NCBI RefSeq assembly: GCF_048323755.1
Contig: NZ_JBLWFS010000009.1
Coordinates: 62,001-126,000 of the forward strand
Origin: Alkalihalobacterium sp048323755
Lineage (GTDB): Bacteria > Bacillota > Bacilli > Bacillales > Bacillaceae_F
Length of the DNA: 64,000 nt
Reading direction: 5' to 3'
A program made the position numbers and the translations under genes. Within the stretch, counting starts at the first letter, position 1. The number at the start of each line of letters is the position of its first letter. Shown here one piece after another: positions 32,204 through 40,147 of this stretch. The notes below the pieces were generated by a model. That model ran no database searches, was not told where the DNA came from, and saw only the letters and a program-made list of their open reading frames with translations.

Positions 32204-33175
32204 TTAAAACTTTCGTTTTCCTATGTATCTTGCAATTTCGTGTAAATATTTTTTGGCATCAATGTCTGGTAGATCCTCTAAGCACCTAAATGCTTTGTTT
32301 AAATACGTATCACTGATTTGAAGCGAATATTCAATTCCACCTGAATTTTTGATCTCATCCAATATATTCCCGATGTCTAATTTATCAACATACGGATCAT
32401 CTAGAGTTTCCATAATGAGCCGCTTAATTTCTGGATTTTTGTCCATTGCATATAAAACAGGTAATGTGATGTTTCCTTGTAATAGATCACTGCCAGCCGG
32501 CTTTCCTAGTTGTTTCTCAGTACCAATGAAATCTAGAACATCATCTGTAATTTGGAAGCTCATACCGACAAAATAACCAAAATAATAGAGGCGCTTTTGA
32601 ATATGTAAAGGAGCATTTGCAGCAATCGCTCCTAATTCACAACTAACTGCAATTAATAGTGCTGTTTTTCTTTTTATACGTCGTAAATAATTTCTAAAGT
32701 TTTGATTCCAATTGTACTGGTCACGGATTTGCTCCACTTCACCAATACACATCTCCATCATCGCGTAGGAGAGTATTTGGTGGATCCTAGGATTTTCAAA
32801 ATACATGGATATTTCAAGTGCACGCGCAAAGATATAATCACCAGTATACATAGCTACACGGTTATCCCACTGTGCTTTAACGGTCCGCTTACCTCGCCGA
32901 GTTTCGGCGTCATCGATGACATCGTCATGAACTAATGACGCCATATGAATCAGTTCGAGTGGAACCGCAATATTTTTTAATGAATGAATATCATAATCAC
33001 CAAATTTTCCTGCTAACAAGACAAAGACAGGACGTATTCTCTTTCCACCTGCTTTGAGTAGTTGAGTGGAAGCTTCACTTAGAGTGACATGATCCGCTTG
33101 GACTGTCAGCTCTAATTCTTTCTCGATGATGTTAATATCCTTCTGTAACTTATAATATACGTCTGCTAATTTCAT
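32204..33175 (-). CDS. hepT: Heptaprenyl diphosphate synthase component II
   Basis: HepT is the catalytic subunit that elongates farnesyl diphosphate to the C35 chain of menaquinone-7, working with HepS. The aspartate-rich motifs are VHDDVIDDAETRRG and QITDDVLDFIG, with GGKRIRP upstream and the C-terminal IARYIGKRKF. ATG at 33175 (323 residues) has GGGTGGAAGAA before it. It is the last gene of the operon, 15 bases after mqnA. In B. subtilis menG is followed directly by hepT; here three genes separate them. Confidence 0.95.
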   Translation of the reverse strand: MKLADVYYKLQKDINIIEKELELTVQADHVTLSEASTQLLKAGGKRIRPVFVLLAGKFGDYDIHSLKNIAVPLELIHMASLVHDDVIDDAETRRGKRTVKAQWDNRVAMYTGDYIFARALEISMYFENPRIHQILSYAMMEMCIGEVEQIRDQYNWNQNFRNYLRRIKRKTALLIAVSCELGAIAANAPLHIQKRLYYFGYFVGMSFQITDDVLDFIGTEKQLGKPAGSDLLQGNITLPVLYAMDKNPEIKRLIMETLDDPYVDKLDIGNILDEIKNSGGIEYSLQISDTYLNKAFRCLEDLPDIDAKKYLHEIARYIGKRKF

Positions 33176-33190
33176 TTCTTCCACCCTAAA

Positions 33191-34048
33191 CTACATGGAA
33201 TGACAATGGTCAAAAGCACTCCATAATGAAATAGTTTGTACCTTTTTCTTTAAGTAGCCTAAATCATATGCTAATTGATAATAATAATTTAAGCCTTTTA
33301 ACATTTGGTCATTAAGATCATACGATAAACCTTTGAAATATTGTTCCCAGAACTGTTGAGTTCCGCCAAAGTTATTTTTTATGCTATTAATCATCGGCAG
33401 ATAGTTTATATCAATACTTTTCCTTTTACTACTTATAAATGATTCATATAATACACTCAACTTTTCAGTTTCTGCCTGAAGAACTTCGTTTCTCACAGCA
33501 AAAACCGCATAAGTCATTGGTAATCCCGTATGTTCATACCAAAGCTGACCTATATCATACATATAATATTGATCTGATTTATTCCAAACCGTTTTTATTG
33601 CATCATCGCCAATTAATAGACACGCATCGTGTGTTTCAAGCATGGTTTCAAAATTTGGCTTCATAACATCATATTCTACTGAAAACTCATAGAACCGTTC
33701 TAATATAATTTTAAGTAAATGAATGGTCGTCGCCGAGCTCGATGTTAAGGCAACTGATTTTTCGTTGAGTTCTTCAATCGGCACCTTTGAAAATAAAAAA
33801 AGTGATCCGACCCTGGAGTAAGCAGAAACAGATAAGTTCGGTAAAAGTGTGTAACGGTCAAAATTTTCTCCATAAGCAAATGATGAAATCCCACCTACAT
33901 CTACTGCTCCATTAGCCATACCGCGATTTAATTCAGCTGGTATTTGCGGAACAAAACGACAATCTAGATCGTTTAACTTTTCACGATCTAGATAGTAAAA
34001 AATAGGCAGAATATTTGTATAGGAAATTTCCCCGACGATTAATGTCAC
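33191..34048 (-). CDS. mqnA: Chorismate dehydratase of the futalosine pathway
   Basis: MqnA removes water from chorismate to give 3-[(1-carboxyvinyl)oxy]benzoate, the entry to futalosine-type menaquinone synthesis. It has a periplasmic-binding-protein-like fold. VGEISYTNILPIFYYLD, VDVGGISSFAYGENFDRY, LPNLSVSAYSRVGSLFLFS and LTSSSATTIHLLKIIL match the family. A GTG at 34048 overlaps the ubiX stop (GTGA) and has GGGGGGATC just ahead, giving 285 residues. Its presence suggests that this organism makes menaquinone without the classical MenF/D/H/C/E/B route. Confidence 0.9.
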   Translation of the reverse strand: MTLIVGEISYTNILPIFYYLDREKLNDLDCRFVPQIPAELNRGMANGAVDVGGISSFAYGENFDRYTLLPNLSVSAYSRVGSLFLFSKVPIEELNEKSVALTSSSATTIHLLKIILERFYEFSVEYDVMKPNFETMLETHDACLLIGDDAIKTVWNKSDQYYMYDIGQLWYEHTGLPMTYAVFAVRNEVLQAETEKLSVLYESFISSKRKSIDINYLPMINSIKNNFGGTQQFWEQYFKGLSYDLNDQMLKGLNYYYQLAYDLGYLKKKVQTISLWSAFDHCHSM

Positions 34049-34650
34049 TTTTGATCCCCCCAACGGGTAAAGAGCTCGTGCCCTACACCTAAACTATCTA
34101 ACGCCTTTCCAACAACAAAGTTTATTAGGTCATCCATCGACTTTGGCATTTGATAATAGGCTGGCATGGCTGGTAAAATTTTTCCGCCAACTTTTGAGAT
34201 TTTTAACATATTTTCTAAGTGAATTTGATTTAACGGTGTTTCTCTCGGCACAATAATTAACGGACGGCCTTCTTTTAGCATGACATCCGCCGTGCGTTCT
34301 AATAAATTCTTAGAAGAACCATGAGCAATTCCTGACATCGTTCCCATTGAACATGGAATAACAATCATTCCATTATTTTGGTAAGAACCACTAGCAATAG
34401 GTGCTGTGAAATCCTGAAGAGTGTGATAAGAGAACTGTTCATCGTTCTCTTTAAATAAGTGGTTGATCACTTTATTACGATTAGATGTATCTAATTCTAG
34501 TTCTTCACGAAACACTTGCCATCCTGCTTCGGTTACGATCAAATGCACTTTGTAATTTTGCCTTAACAATTCTTGAACAAGTCTGACACCGTAAATGGCA
34601 CCACTTGCTCCGGTTATACCAACTGTGTAAATTCCATCGAATTTTTTCAT
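34045..34650 (-). CDS. ubiX: UbiX-like flavin prenyltransferase
   Basis: UbiX-type proteins attach dimethylallyl to FMN, making the prenylated FMN used by UbiD decarboxylases. The flavin-binding VGITGASGAIYGVRLVQELL, IVIPCSMGTMSGIAHGSS and RPLIIVPRETPLNQIHLENM motifs are complete over 201 residues. In futalosine-type operons a UbiX/UbiD pair is thought to remove the ring carboxylate after prenylation (names MqnM/MqnL are used). No UbiD gene is in this window. It overlaps its neighbours by four bases on each side, so the three mqn-type genes are tightly coupled. Confidence 0.9.
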   Translation of the reverse strand: MKKFDGIYTVGITGASGAIYGVRLVQELLRQNYKVHLIVTEAGWQVFREELELDTSNRNKVINHLFKENDEQFSYHTLQDFTAPIASGSYQNNGMIVIPCSMGTMSGIAHGSSKNLLERTADVMLKEGRPLIIVPRETPLNQIHLENMLKISKVGGKILPAMPAYYQMPKSMDDLINFVVGKALDSLGVGHELFTRWGDQK

Positions 34651-35510
34651 AATAGTAAGTCTCCTATAGTAAATACTAACATGACAATACTAATTATTCC
34701 ATTCATTGGAAAGAACGCTACACCTACTTTGGATAGGTCGTCCTCTGATATAATCATATGCTCGTACACCATAATTCCACCAGCAATAAGTACTCCTAAC
34801 AGATAAACCCAACTTAATGGACTAACAAAAAACATGGCTAACATAGAAATAAAACTTAATACATGAAGACCTCTAGCAATTTGTAACGCTTTTTTAATGC
34901 CGAAGTAACTTGGGATCGAATATAAGCCTGCTTTTTTATCATAATCTGCATCTTGTGTTGCATAAATGACATCAAAACCTGCAATCCAGAATACTACTGC
35001 TAAAAATAATAATACCGCCACCCATGGAAGAGTACCCGTCGTACCGACCCAGCCACCTAAAGGTGCAATACCTATTGTAATTCCTAAGACAATGTGACAA
35101 GCCCATGTAAACCGTTTCGTATACGAATAAATAAAAAGAAAGAATACGGCAATCGGTAATAAATAAACAGCAAGTAAATTTAATTGGTAAGAGGAATAAA
35201 TTAAGAGTGCGAAAGATAAAATAGTAAACGCAATAACCTCTAGTTTTGAAATAAGATTGGCAGGGATTGCACGGTCAGCTGTTCTAGGATTGTGCTTGTC
35301 AATTTTCTCATCAATTAGACGATTTAAGGCCATAGCTGCACTTCTTGCTCCAACCATTGCTAATGTGATCCATATCCAATGGTGAAGGGTCGGCCAAGAA
35401 CCGTTCACCATTATACTGCCTACAACTGCACCTAAAAATGCAAATGGCAAGGCGAATACCGTATGTTCAAATTTGATCATTTCCAGGATGATTTTTATTT
35501 TTTTAATCAC
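34647..35510 (-). CDS. mqnP: UbiA-family prenyltransferase (MqnP-like)
   Basis: This membrane enzyme transfers the polyprenyl chain to an aromatic acid. Both aspartate-rich motifs are seen (NRLIDEKID near 80 and ATQDADYDKKAG near 200) among about eight hydrophobic spans. LEMIKFEHTVFALPFAFLGA near the start is typical of 4-hydroxybenzoate or dihydroxynaphthoate-type members. A GTG at 35510 with GGGGAAATTAAA before it gives 287 residues, the usual length; the longer frame overlaps menG. In this context it most likely prenylates 1,4-dihydroxy-6-naphthoate. The substrate is inferred from mqnA next door. Confidence 0.85.
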   Translation of the reverse strand: MIKKIKIILEMIKFEHTVFALPFAFLGAVVGSIMVNGSWPTLHHWIWITLAMVGARSAAMALNRLIDEKIDKHNPRTADRAIPANLISKLEVIAFTILSFALLIYSSYQLNLLAVYLLPIAVFFLFIYSYTKRFTWACHIVLGITIGIAPLGGWVGTTGTLPWVAVLLFLAVVFWIAGFDVIYATQDADYDKKAGLYSIPSYFGIKKALQIARGLHVLSFISMLAMFFVSPLSWVYLLGVLIAGGIMVYEHMIISEDDLSKVGVAFFPMNGIISIVMLVFTIGDLLL

Positions 35511-35554
35511 TTTAATTTCCCCAATTCTACTTCTCTCTTTGAAGATTACTATTT

Positions 35555-36256
35555 CTATTTTGTTCCTAAATGCATGGCACATACTCCGCCTGAGTACGAT
35601 TTAACTTGTACATCCTTAAAACCAGCTTCACGGAACATGTTAGCCAGTTCTTCTTTACCTGGGAAGTTCAATGTCGATTCTTGTAACCAAGAGTACTCAT
35701 CATAGCTTTTTGCAAAGATCTTTCCAAAGATCGGCATAATAAATTTGAAATAAAAAAGATATAATTGCTTAAACCCCATAAGTGTTGGCTGAGATGTTTC
35801 TAAGCAGACGACTTTTCCACCTGGTTTGAGAACACGATACATTTCTTTCATCACTGTCATATAGTCAGGTACATTTCTCAAACCGAAACCTATCGTTACA
35901 TAGTCAAATTGATTATCTTCAAACGGAAGTTCCATTGCATTTCCATGAAGAAGTTCCACTTGTGAAAATTTTGCATCTTTAACTTTCTTTTCACCAATAG
36001 TCAGCATATTTTTGCTAAAATCTAATCCATACACTTTGCCATTCGGTCCAACAGCTTCAGCCATAGACATCGTCCAGTCTGCTGTACCACAGCAAACATC
36101 TAACGCTTGACTACCTTCTTTCACTTGTATCCTTTTCATCGTGTCTTTACGCCACGCTTTATGGCGTTGAAAACTAATAACAGAATTCATCATATCGTAC
36201 TTTTTATAAATCGACTCAAAGACTTGATGTACGCGTTGTTCTTTTGTTTGTGTCAT
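35555..36256 (-). CDS. menG: Demethylmenaquinone methyltransferase
   Basis: MenG (UbiE type) performs the final SAM-dependent C-methylation of demethylmenaquinone. KYDMMNSVISFQRHKAWR, the SAM site LDVCCGTADWTMSMA, YVTIGFGLRNVPDYM and the C-terminal YSGGVCAMHLGTK identify it. Length 233 is normal. It follows hepS by three bases. The same enzyme serves both classical and futalosine pathways, so it does not discriminate between them. Confidence 0.95.
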   Translation of the reverse strand: MTQTKEQRVHQVFESIYKKYDMMNSVISFQRHKAWRKDTMKRIQVKEGSQALDVCCGTADWTMSMAEAVGPNGKVYGLDFSKNMLTIGEKKVKDAKFSQVELLHGNAMELPFEDNQFDYVTIGFGLRNVPDYMTVMKEMYRVLKPGGKVVCLETSQPTLMGFKQLYLFYFKFIMPIFGKIFAKSYDEYSWLQESTLNFPGKEELANMFREAGFKDVQVKSYSGGVCAMHLGTK

Positions 36257-36259
36257 TAT

Positions 36260-37072
36260 TTACCCTTCTTCCGCAACTTTTTCACTATGATTTAATGGCG
36301 AGAAAAGTAGGTCCATTTGTTTCATTATAACATCATGTTGAAATAATGGGTCTTCTAAAAGCTTCTCGATCCGTTCTTTTCCTTCATTGATTTTTTCATT
36401 AATGAGTTTCAAAACCTCATCATCTGTTAAATTGGAAGAATGCTCACGTTTAATTTTCATCTGGTCATGAATTAGAGCTCGAACAATCGGCAGGATACTA
36501 CTACCTTCTAACCATTGACTTCGTTCAAAAATCAGCCTTTTTAAGAAAAAGAATTCAGAAATCACTCGTTTCCAGTTAGCTAACTGAAAGTGTTCTGCTA
36601 TATTTTGCAAAATGGCAGATTCAATAGAACATATATCTCGATGAACAGCTTCAAATGTCAAATTTTCATTCTGATAAATGTTCATTTTGTGTTCGTTAAT
36701 CTCTTGAATGGATATACTAAATAAGCGGATCATTGACATTTGCCCGGCATTTGCCAACAAATAGTAATACAGGCTGCTAAAATAATCACCAGCGAGAACA
36801 GTCAATTGACGATTTTTTTTCACATAATCTGAATTAATTTTATTGAGGGAGACTTTTTCGTGTGTGTTAAGAGCTGCATCTACTAATGTGGAAGCTAATG
36901 CAAAATCTTTAATGTCATTTTCGGGTACTTGCTCAGATAACATAGTATATATAAATCGAAGCTTGTCTTCATCAATTTCTGGTTTTTGTATATATTTTTG
37001 TAAAAATGTGTGTTCAGTGAGCGAAAAAAATTTCTCTTTACATTCGTTCACCATTTCATTAAGATCATTCAT
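36260..37072 (-). CDS. hepS: Heptaprenyl diphosphate synthase component I
   Basis: HepS is the non-catalytic, all-helical partner of HepT that helps set chain length. Similarity to B. subtilis HepS is visible in KPEIDEDKLRFIYTML, RQLTVLAGDYFSSLYYYLLA and SIQEINEHKMNIY. At 270 residues it is slightly longer than the B. subtilis protein (about 250). It opens the hepS-menG-mqnP-ubiX-mqnA-hepT operon and has its own promoter about 65 bases upstream. Confidence 0.9.
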   Translation of the reverse strand: MNDLNEMVNECKEKFFSLTEHTFLQKYIQKPEIDEDKLRFIYTMLSEQVPENDIKDFALASTLVDAALNTHEKVSLNKINSDYVKKNRQLTVLAGDYFSSLYYYLLANAGQMSMIRLFSISIQEINEHKMNIYQNENLTFEAVHRDICSIESAILQNIAEHFQLANWKRVISEFFFLKRLIFERSQWLEGSSILPIVRALIHDQMKIKREHSSNLTDDEVLKLINEKINEGKERIEKLLEDPLFQHDVIMKQMDLLFSPLNHSEKVAEEG

Positions 37073-37137
37073 TTATATAGTCCCCCGTTAATCTTTTGTT
37101 GCTTGTTATTTTTCTGTATTCATTAACGTCGAACTAT

Positions 37138-37163
37138 ATTATAGCATAATTGTAAAACGTCAA
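37138..37163 (-). promoter_or_regulatory. Extended -10 promoter for the hepS operon
   Basis: TGC TATAAT (37138-37146) on the minus strand is an extended -10. A TTGACG lies at 37158-37163, only 14 bases away from TATAAT but 17 from the overlapping AATATA. Confidence 0.55.
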
Positions 37164-37233
37164 TAAACACGTTCACAAAAAGTCACTATGATTTCATTAT
37201 GGAAGGCTTACCTTTTTATTGAAACAATAAAAG

Positions 37234-37254
37234 AAAGCAGGGGAAACCTGCTTT
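37234..37254 (-). terminator. mtrB terminator
   Basis: AAAGCAGG and CCTGCTTT pair over 8 bp around GGAAA; on the minus strand CTTTT follows. It lies ten bases after the mtrB stop. Confidence 0.8.
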
Positions 37255-37263
37255 TCTAATTTA

Positions 37264-37482
37264 CTATACTTCAGTATCCATCTCACCATGACTTGTTTGA
37301 ATAACTGCCTTACCGCGCACTTTTATCGCTGATGTGTGCTCTGTAAATTGAGCAATCATAATCTCACCTTTATCTAATTTCTCTAGGTGATGAAATCGTG
37401 TATCGGATCCTCGCGTTAAACCGATTACATTTACACCGTCTTCTTTTGCTTTGATTAAGATAAAATCTTGTGCCGAACTCAT
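37264..37482 (-). CDS. mtrB: TRAP, trp RNA-binding attenuation protein
   Basis: MtrB forms an 11-subunit ring that, with bound tryptophan, wraps GAG/UAG repeats in the trp leader and causes termination. The 72-residue protein has the family beta-strand set: FILIKAKEDGVNVIGLTRG, TRFHHLEKLDKGEIMIAQFT and EHTSAIKVRGKAVIQTSHG, including the KxKR-type RNA-contact region near Lys37 and residues around 56-58. Its target, a ten-triplet leader, lies at 27403-27456. It follows folE, as in the B. subtilis mtrAB operon, but a TTGACA promoter sits in the gap. Confidence 0.96.
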   Translation of the reverse strand: MSSAQDFILIKAKEDGVNVIGLTRGSDTRFHHLEKLDKGEIMIAQFTEHTSAIKVRGKAVIQTSHGEMDTEV

Positions 37483-37536
37483 TGAAAAGCCCCCTTCTTA
37501 AAATTCTAATATTATTAAGAGCTTTAATATAAACTT

Positions 37537-37565
37537 ACTATCTCTTATTCCCTACTATTTGTCAA
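37537..37565 (-). promoter_or_regulatory. Possible internal promoter for mtrB
   Basis: On the minus strand TTGACA (37560-37565) and GATAGT (37537-37542) have 17-base spacing. This would allow mtrB to be made without folE. Confidence 0.5.
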
Positions 37566-37581
37566 TGACATAAAGAACTAC

Positions 37582-38151
37582 TTATTCTTTAATAAAAGAT
37601 AACACTTCGGCACGTGCTGATGCATCCTCAGCAAACGTTCCTCTAACAGCTGATGTAATCGTTTTTGAGCCTGGCTTCCTCACACCACGCATTGTCATAC
37701 ACATATGCTCTGCTTCAACAACGACAATTACTCCGTGAGGATCTAATTCAGTAACTAATGCATCTGCAATCGTTGAAGTAATTCGTTCTTGCAGTTGAGG
37801 TCTTTTCGCAACTGCATCAACTGCGCGGGCAAGTTTACTTAGACCTGTTACTTTTCCACCTCTTGGAATATACCCGACATGAGCTTTGCCATAAAAAGGT
37901 ACTAAATGATGTTCGCACATTGAAAAGAAAGGAATATCTTTTACGAGCACAATCTCTTCATGATCTTCTCCAAATATCGTTTGAAAATGTTCTGCTGGGT
38001 CTTCATTTAAACCACTAAAAACTTCCGCATACATTTTTGCTACACGTTTAGGTGTATCTTGTAAGCCTTCACGACTAGGATCTTCACCGATTGCTTCTAA
38101 TATCATCGTAACAGCTTGTTGAATTTTTTCTAAGTCAAATTTATTATTCAA
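37582..38151 (-). CDS. folE: GTP cyclohydrolase I
   Basis: FolE (MtrA) opens GTP to dihydroneopterin triphosphate, the first step of folate synthesis. The zinc ligands lie in SMCEHHLVPFYGKAHVGYIP and the catalytic region EAEHMCMTMRGVRKPG. TTG at 38151 is preferred: GGAGG lies eight bases ahead and the product has 189 residues. The ATG at 38166 overlaps that same GGAGG and cannot use it. It forms an operon with mtrB as in B. subtilis. Confidence 0.95.
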   Translation of the reverse strand: MNNKFDLEKIQQAVTMILEAIGEDPSREGLQDTPKRVAKMYAEVFSGLNEDPAEHFQTIFGEDHEEIVLVKDIPFFSMCEHHLVPFYGKAHVGYIPRGGKVTGLSKLARAVDAVAKRPQLQERITSTIADALVTELDPHGVIVVVEAEHMCMTMRGVRKPGSKTITSAVRGTFAEDASARAEVLSFIKE

Positions 38152-38205
38152 AATAAATGCCTCCATTCAAACACTTAAGTCAATCATAATATGTAAGCTT
38201 AAAAA

Positions 38206-38235
38206 ATTTTAGCACAAGCATCACATGAAAAGCAA
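38206..38235 (-). promoter_or_regulatory. Sigma-A promoter for folE
   Basis: On the minus strand TTGCTT (38230-38235) and TAAAAT (38206-38211) have 18-base spacing, about 50 bases ahead of the TTG start. Confidence 0.55.
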
Positions 38236-38273
38236 AAAATATGAATTTAGACTTATCCACAATAAAACAATAA

Positions 38274-38319
38274 AACGGTGCCAGGCACCTTTAGTGGACT
38301 AAAGGTGCCTGGCACCGTT
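38274..38319. terminator. 22-bp perfect inverted repeat ending spoIVA
   Basis: Arms 38274-38295 and 38298-38319 are perfectly complementary with only GG between. Each arm contains GGTGCC/GGCACC, itself a short palindrome. T-rich sequence follows in both directions (GTTTTTTG on the plus strand, TTTTATTGTTTT on the minus strand). It starts 20 bases after the spoIVA stop. Confidence 0.85.
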
Positions 38320-38339
38320 GTTTTTTGTGTGTTATTGTG

Positions 38340-39818
38340 TTATAGGATGATGGCGATTAGTCCACCAGATCCTTCGTTTATAATTCTTTCTAATGTTTCT
38401 TTTAACTTGTAACGTGCATTTTCAGGCATAAGTGACAATTTGGCTTGAATTCCTTCTCGAACGATCGAATTTAGTGATCTTCCGAAAATGTCAGACTCCC
38501 AAATCGATAATGGGTTATCCTCAAAGTCTTGCATGAGGTAACGTACGAGCTCTTCACTTTGTTTTTCTGTACCAATAATTGGTGCAAACTCTGACTCAAC
38601 ATCAACTTTAATCATATGAATGGACGGCGCAACTGCTTTTAGGCGTACGCCAAATCGAGACCCTTGACGAATGATTTCAGGCTCATCTAAGCTCATATCA
38701 GTAATCGCCGGTGCAGCGATCCCGTAACCGGTTTGTTTTACCATACGAAGTGCTTCGGACACTTGATCATATTCAGCTTTCGCATGAGCAAAGTCTTGCA
38801 TCAACTGAAGCAAATGGTCTTTACCTCGGATTTCAACACCGACCACTTCTTTTAGGATTTGGTCATATAAATCATCTGGAGCGTAAAGATCAATTTCAGC
38901 TACACCTTGCCCCATTTCAATTCCAGCCAGACCCGCTTGGTCAATGAAATCATATTCTCCAAATTGTCCAACAACACGGTCCACATCACGAAGACGTTTA
39001 ATGTCTTTTACTGTACTTCTTACCGCTTCTTCATAGCTTTGACGTAACCAATGTTCTTCTTTTAATACCATTACCCAGCTTGGAAGATTTACATTGACTT
39101 CATGAACTGGGAATTCAAAGAGCACTTCTCTTAAAACGTTGTTAATATCACTGTCTGTCATACTTTCAATACTCATAGCAAGTACTGGTACATCATGACG
39201 TTCAGAAATTTCCTGACGAAGTAAATCTGTATCAGGGTGATGTGGTCTAACACTGTTTATAACGACGATAAATGGTTTCCCGACTTCTTTTAATTCCTCA
39301 ATTACTCGCTCTTCTGCTTCAAGATAATCATAACGTGGGATGTCACCAATTGAACCATCCGTCGTAACAACAACACCTAAAGTGGAATGTTCTTGAATTA
39401 CTTTCCTCGTTCCAATTTCTGCTGCTTCTTGGAACGGGATTGGTTCTTCATACCAAGGTGTATTAATCATCCGAGGACCGTTTTCATCCTCATATCCTTT
39501 AGCTCCTGGAACAGCATAACCTACACAATCTACCAACCGAACATTTACATCTAATCCCTCATCAACATGAATGGAAACTGCAGTATTCGGAACAAATTTC
39601 GGCTCAGTTGTCATAATCGTTTTACCAGCAGCACTTTGTGGTAACTCATCTTGAGCTCTAGCTTTGTCACCTTCATTTTCAATGTTGGGGATTACAACAA
39701 GTTCCATAAACTTTTTTATAAAGGTAGATTTACCTGTTCGAACTGCCCCTACCACTCCTAGGTATATATCGCCACCTGTACGTTCAGCGATATCTTTAAA
39801 AATATCAATCTTTTCCAC
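38340..39818 (-). CDS. spoIVA: Stage IV sporulation protein A, spore coat ATPase
   Basis: SpoIVA polymerises with ATP on the forespore surface to form the coat basement layer. The 492-residue protein has a Walker A loop GAVRTGKSTFIKKF near residue 24-37, a switch-like VRLVDCVGY, an SxxxGxxxT-type EHSTLGVVVTTDGSIG segment, and the conserved C-terminal end GGLIAIIL needed for coat targeting. The start is GTG at 39818, directly after GGGAGGGGATCAC. A sigma-E-like promoter lies upstream. The hbs gene that separates spoIVA from folE in B. subtilis is not here. Confidence 0.97.
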   Translation of the reverse strand: MEKIDIFKDIAERTGGDIYLGVVGAVRTGKSTFIKKFMELVVIPNIENEGDKARAQDELPQSAAGKTIMTTEPKFVPNTAVSIHVDEGLDVNVRLVDCVGYAVPGAKGYEDENGPRMINTPWYEEPIPFQEAAEIGTRKVIQEHSTLGVVVTTDGSIGDIPRYDYLEAEERVIEELKEVGKPFIVVINSVRPHHPDTDLLRQEISERHDVPVLAMSIESMTDSDINNVLREVLFEFPVHEVNVNLPSWVMVLKEEHWLRQSYEEAVRSTVKDIKRLRDVDRVVGQFGEYDFIDQAGLAGIEMGQGVAEIDLYAPDDLYDQILKEVVGVEIRGKDHLLQLMQDFAHAKAEYDQVSEALRMVKQTGYGIAAPAITDMSLDEPEIIRQGSRFGVRLKAVAPSIHMIKVDVESEFAPIIGTEKQSEELVRYLMQDFEDNPLSIWESDIFGRSLNSIVREGIQAKLSLMPENARYKLKETLERIINEGSGGLIAIIL

Positions 39819-39887
39819 GTGATCCCCTCCCGATCATTTATAAATTTAGAAGTTTGCAATCTAGCACCGTAATTGTTGGACATTACA

Positions 39888-39915
39888 TACTTATGTCGTT
39901 GTCCAAAAAATATGA
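39888..39915 (-). promoter_or_regulatory. Possible sigma-E promoter for spoIVA
   Basis: On the minus strand TCATATT (39909-39915) and CATAAGTA (39888-39895) have 13-base spacing, close to the sigma-E pattern KMATATT-N14-CATACAMT. The -10 match is partial. spoIVA is a sigma-E gene in B. subtilis. Confidence 0.45.
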
Positions 39916-40100
39916 CAACCCTTAAAAAAAGAATGAAAATATTATAAAAGATATGTGTTGCACGGCACAGACAAACTTCATTATTTATCATCGTTATGAA
40001 GTACGCATTTTAAGTAAACCAACACAAATGCTCCTTCCTCTTGTATGTATATGACCATGTAACAACTTTATAACCCTTTAACTCATAAAAAACATAAAAA

Positions 40101-40138
40101 AGTGCTAGGCATCTCTATTATTAAGAGCACCTAGCACT
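40101..40138 (-). terminator. yphF terminator, degenerate GTGCC-type repeat
   Basis: AGTGCTAGG pairs with CCTAGCACT and CTCT with AGAG inside; six T follow on the minus strand. The arms look like a diverged relative of the GGTGCC inverted repeat at 38274-38319. Confidence 0.85.
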
Positions 40139-40147
40139 GATATAATT

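Larger units (their letters stand above)
39819..40147. other. Gap between yphF and spoIVA
   Basis: No gene is supported in this 329-base stretch. It holds the yphF terminator (40101-40138) and a possible sigma-E promoter for spoIVA (39888-39915). The short frame 39758-39991 overlaps spoIVA in another frame and is rejected. Confidence 0.6.

Noticed and set aside
39758..39991. Minus-strand frame of 77 codons upstream of spoIVA
   Set aside because: It overlaps the spoIVA start in another frame, has no ribosome binding site, and covers the likely sporulation promoter.
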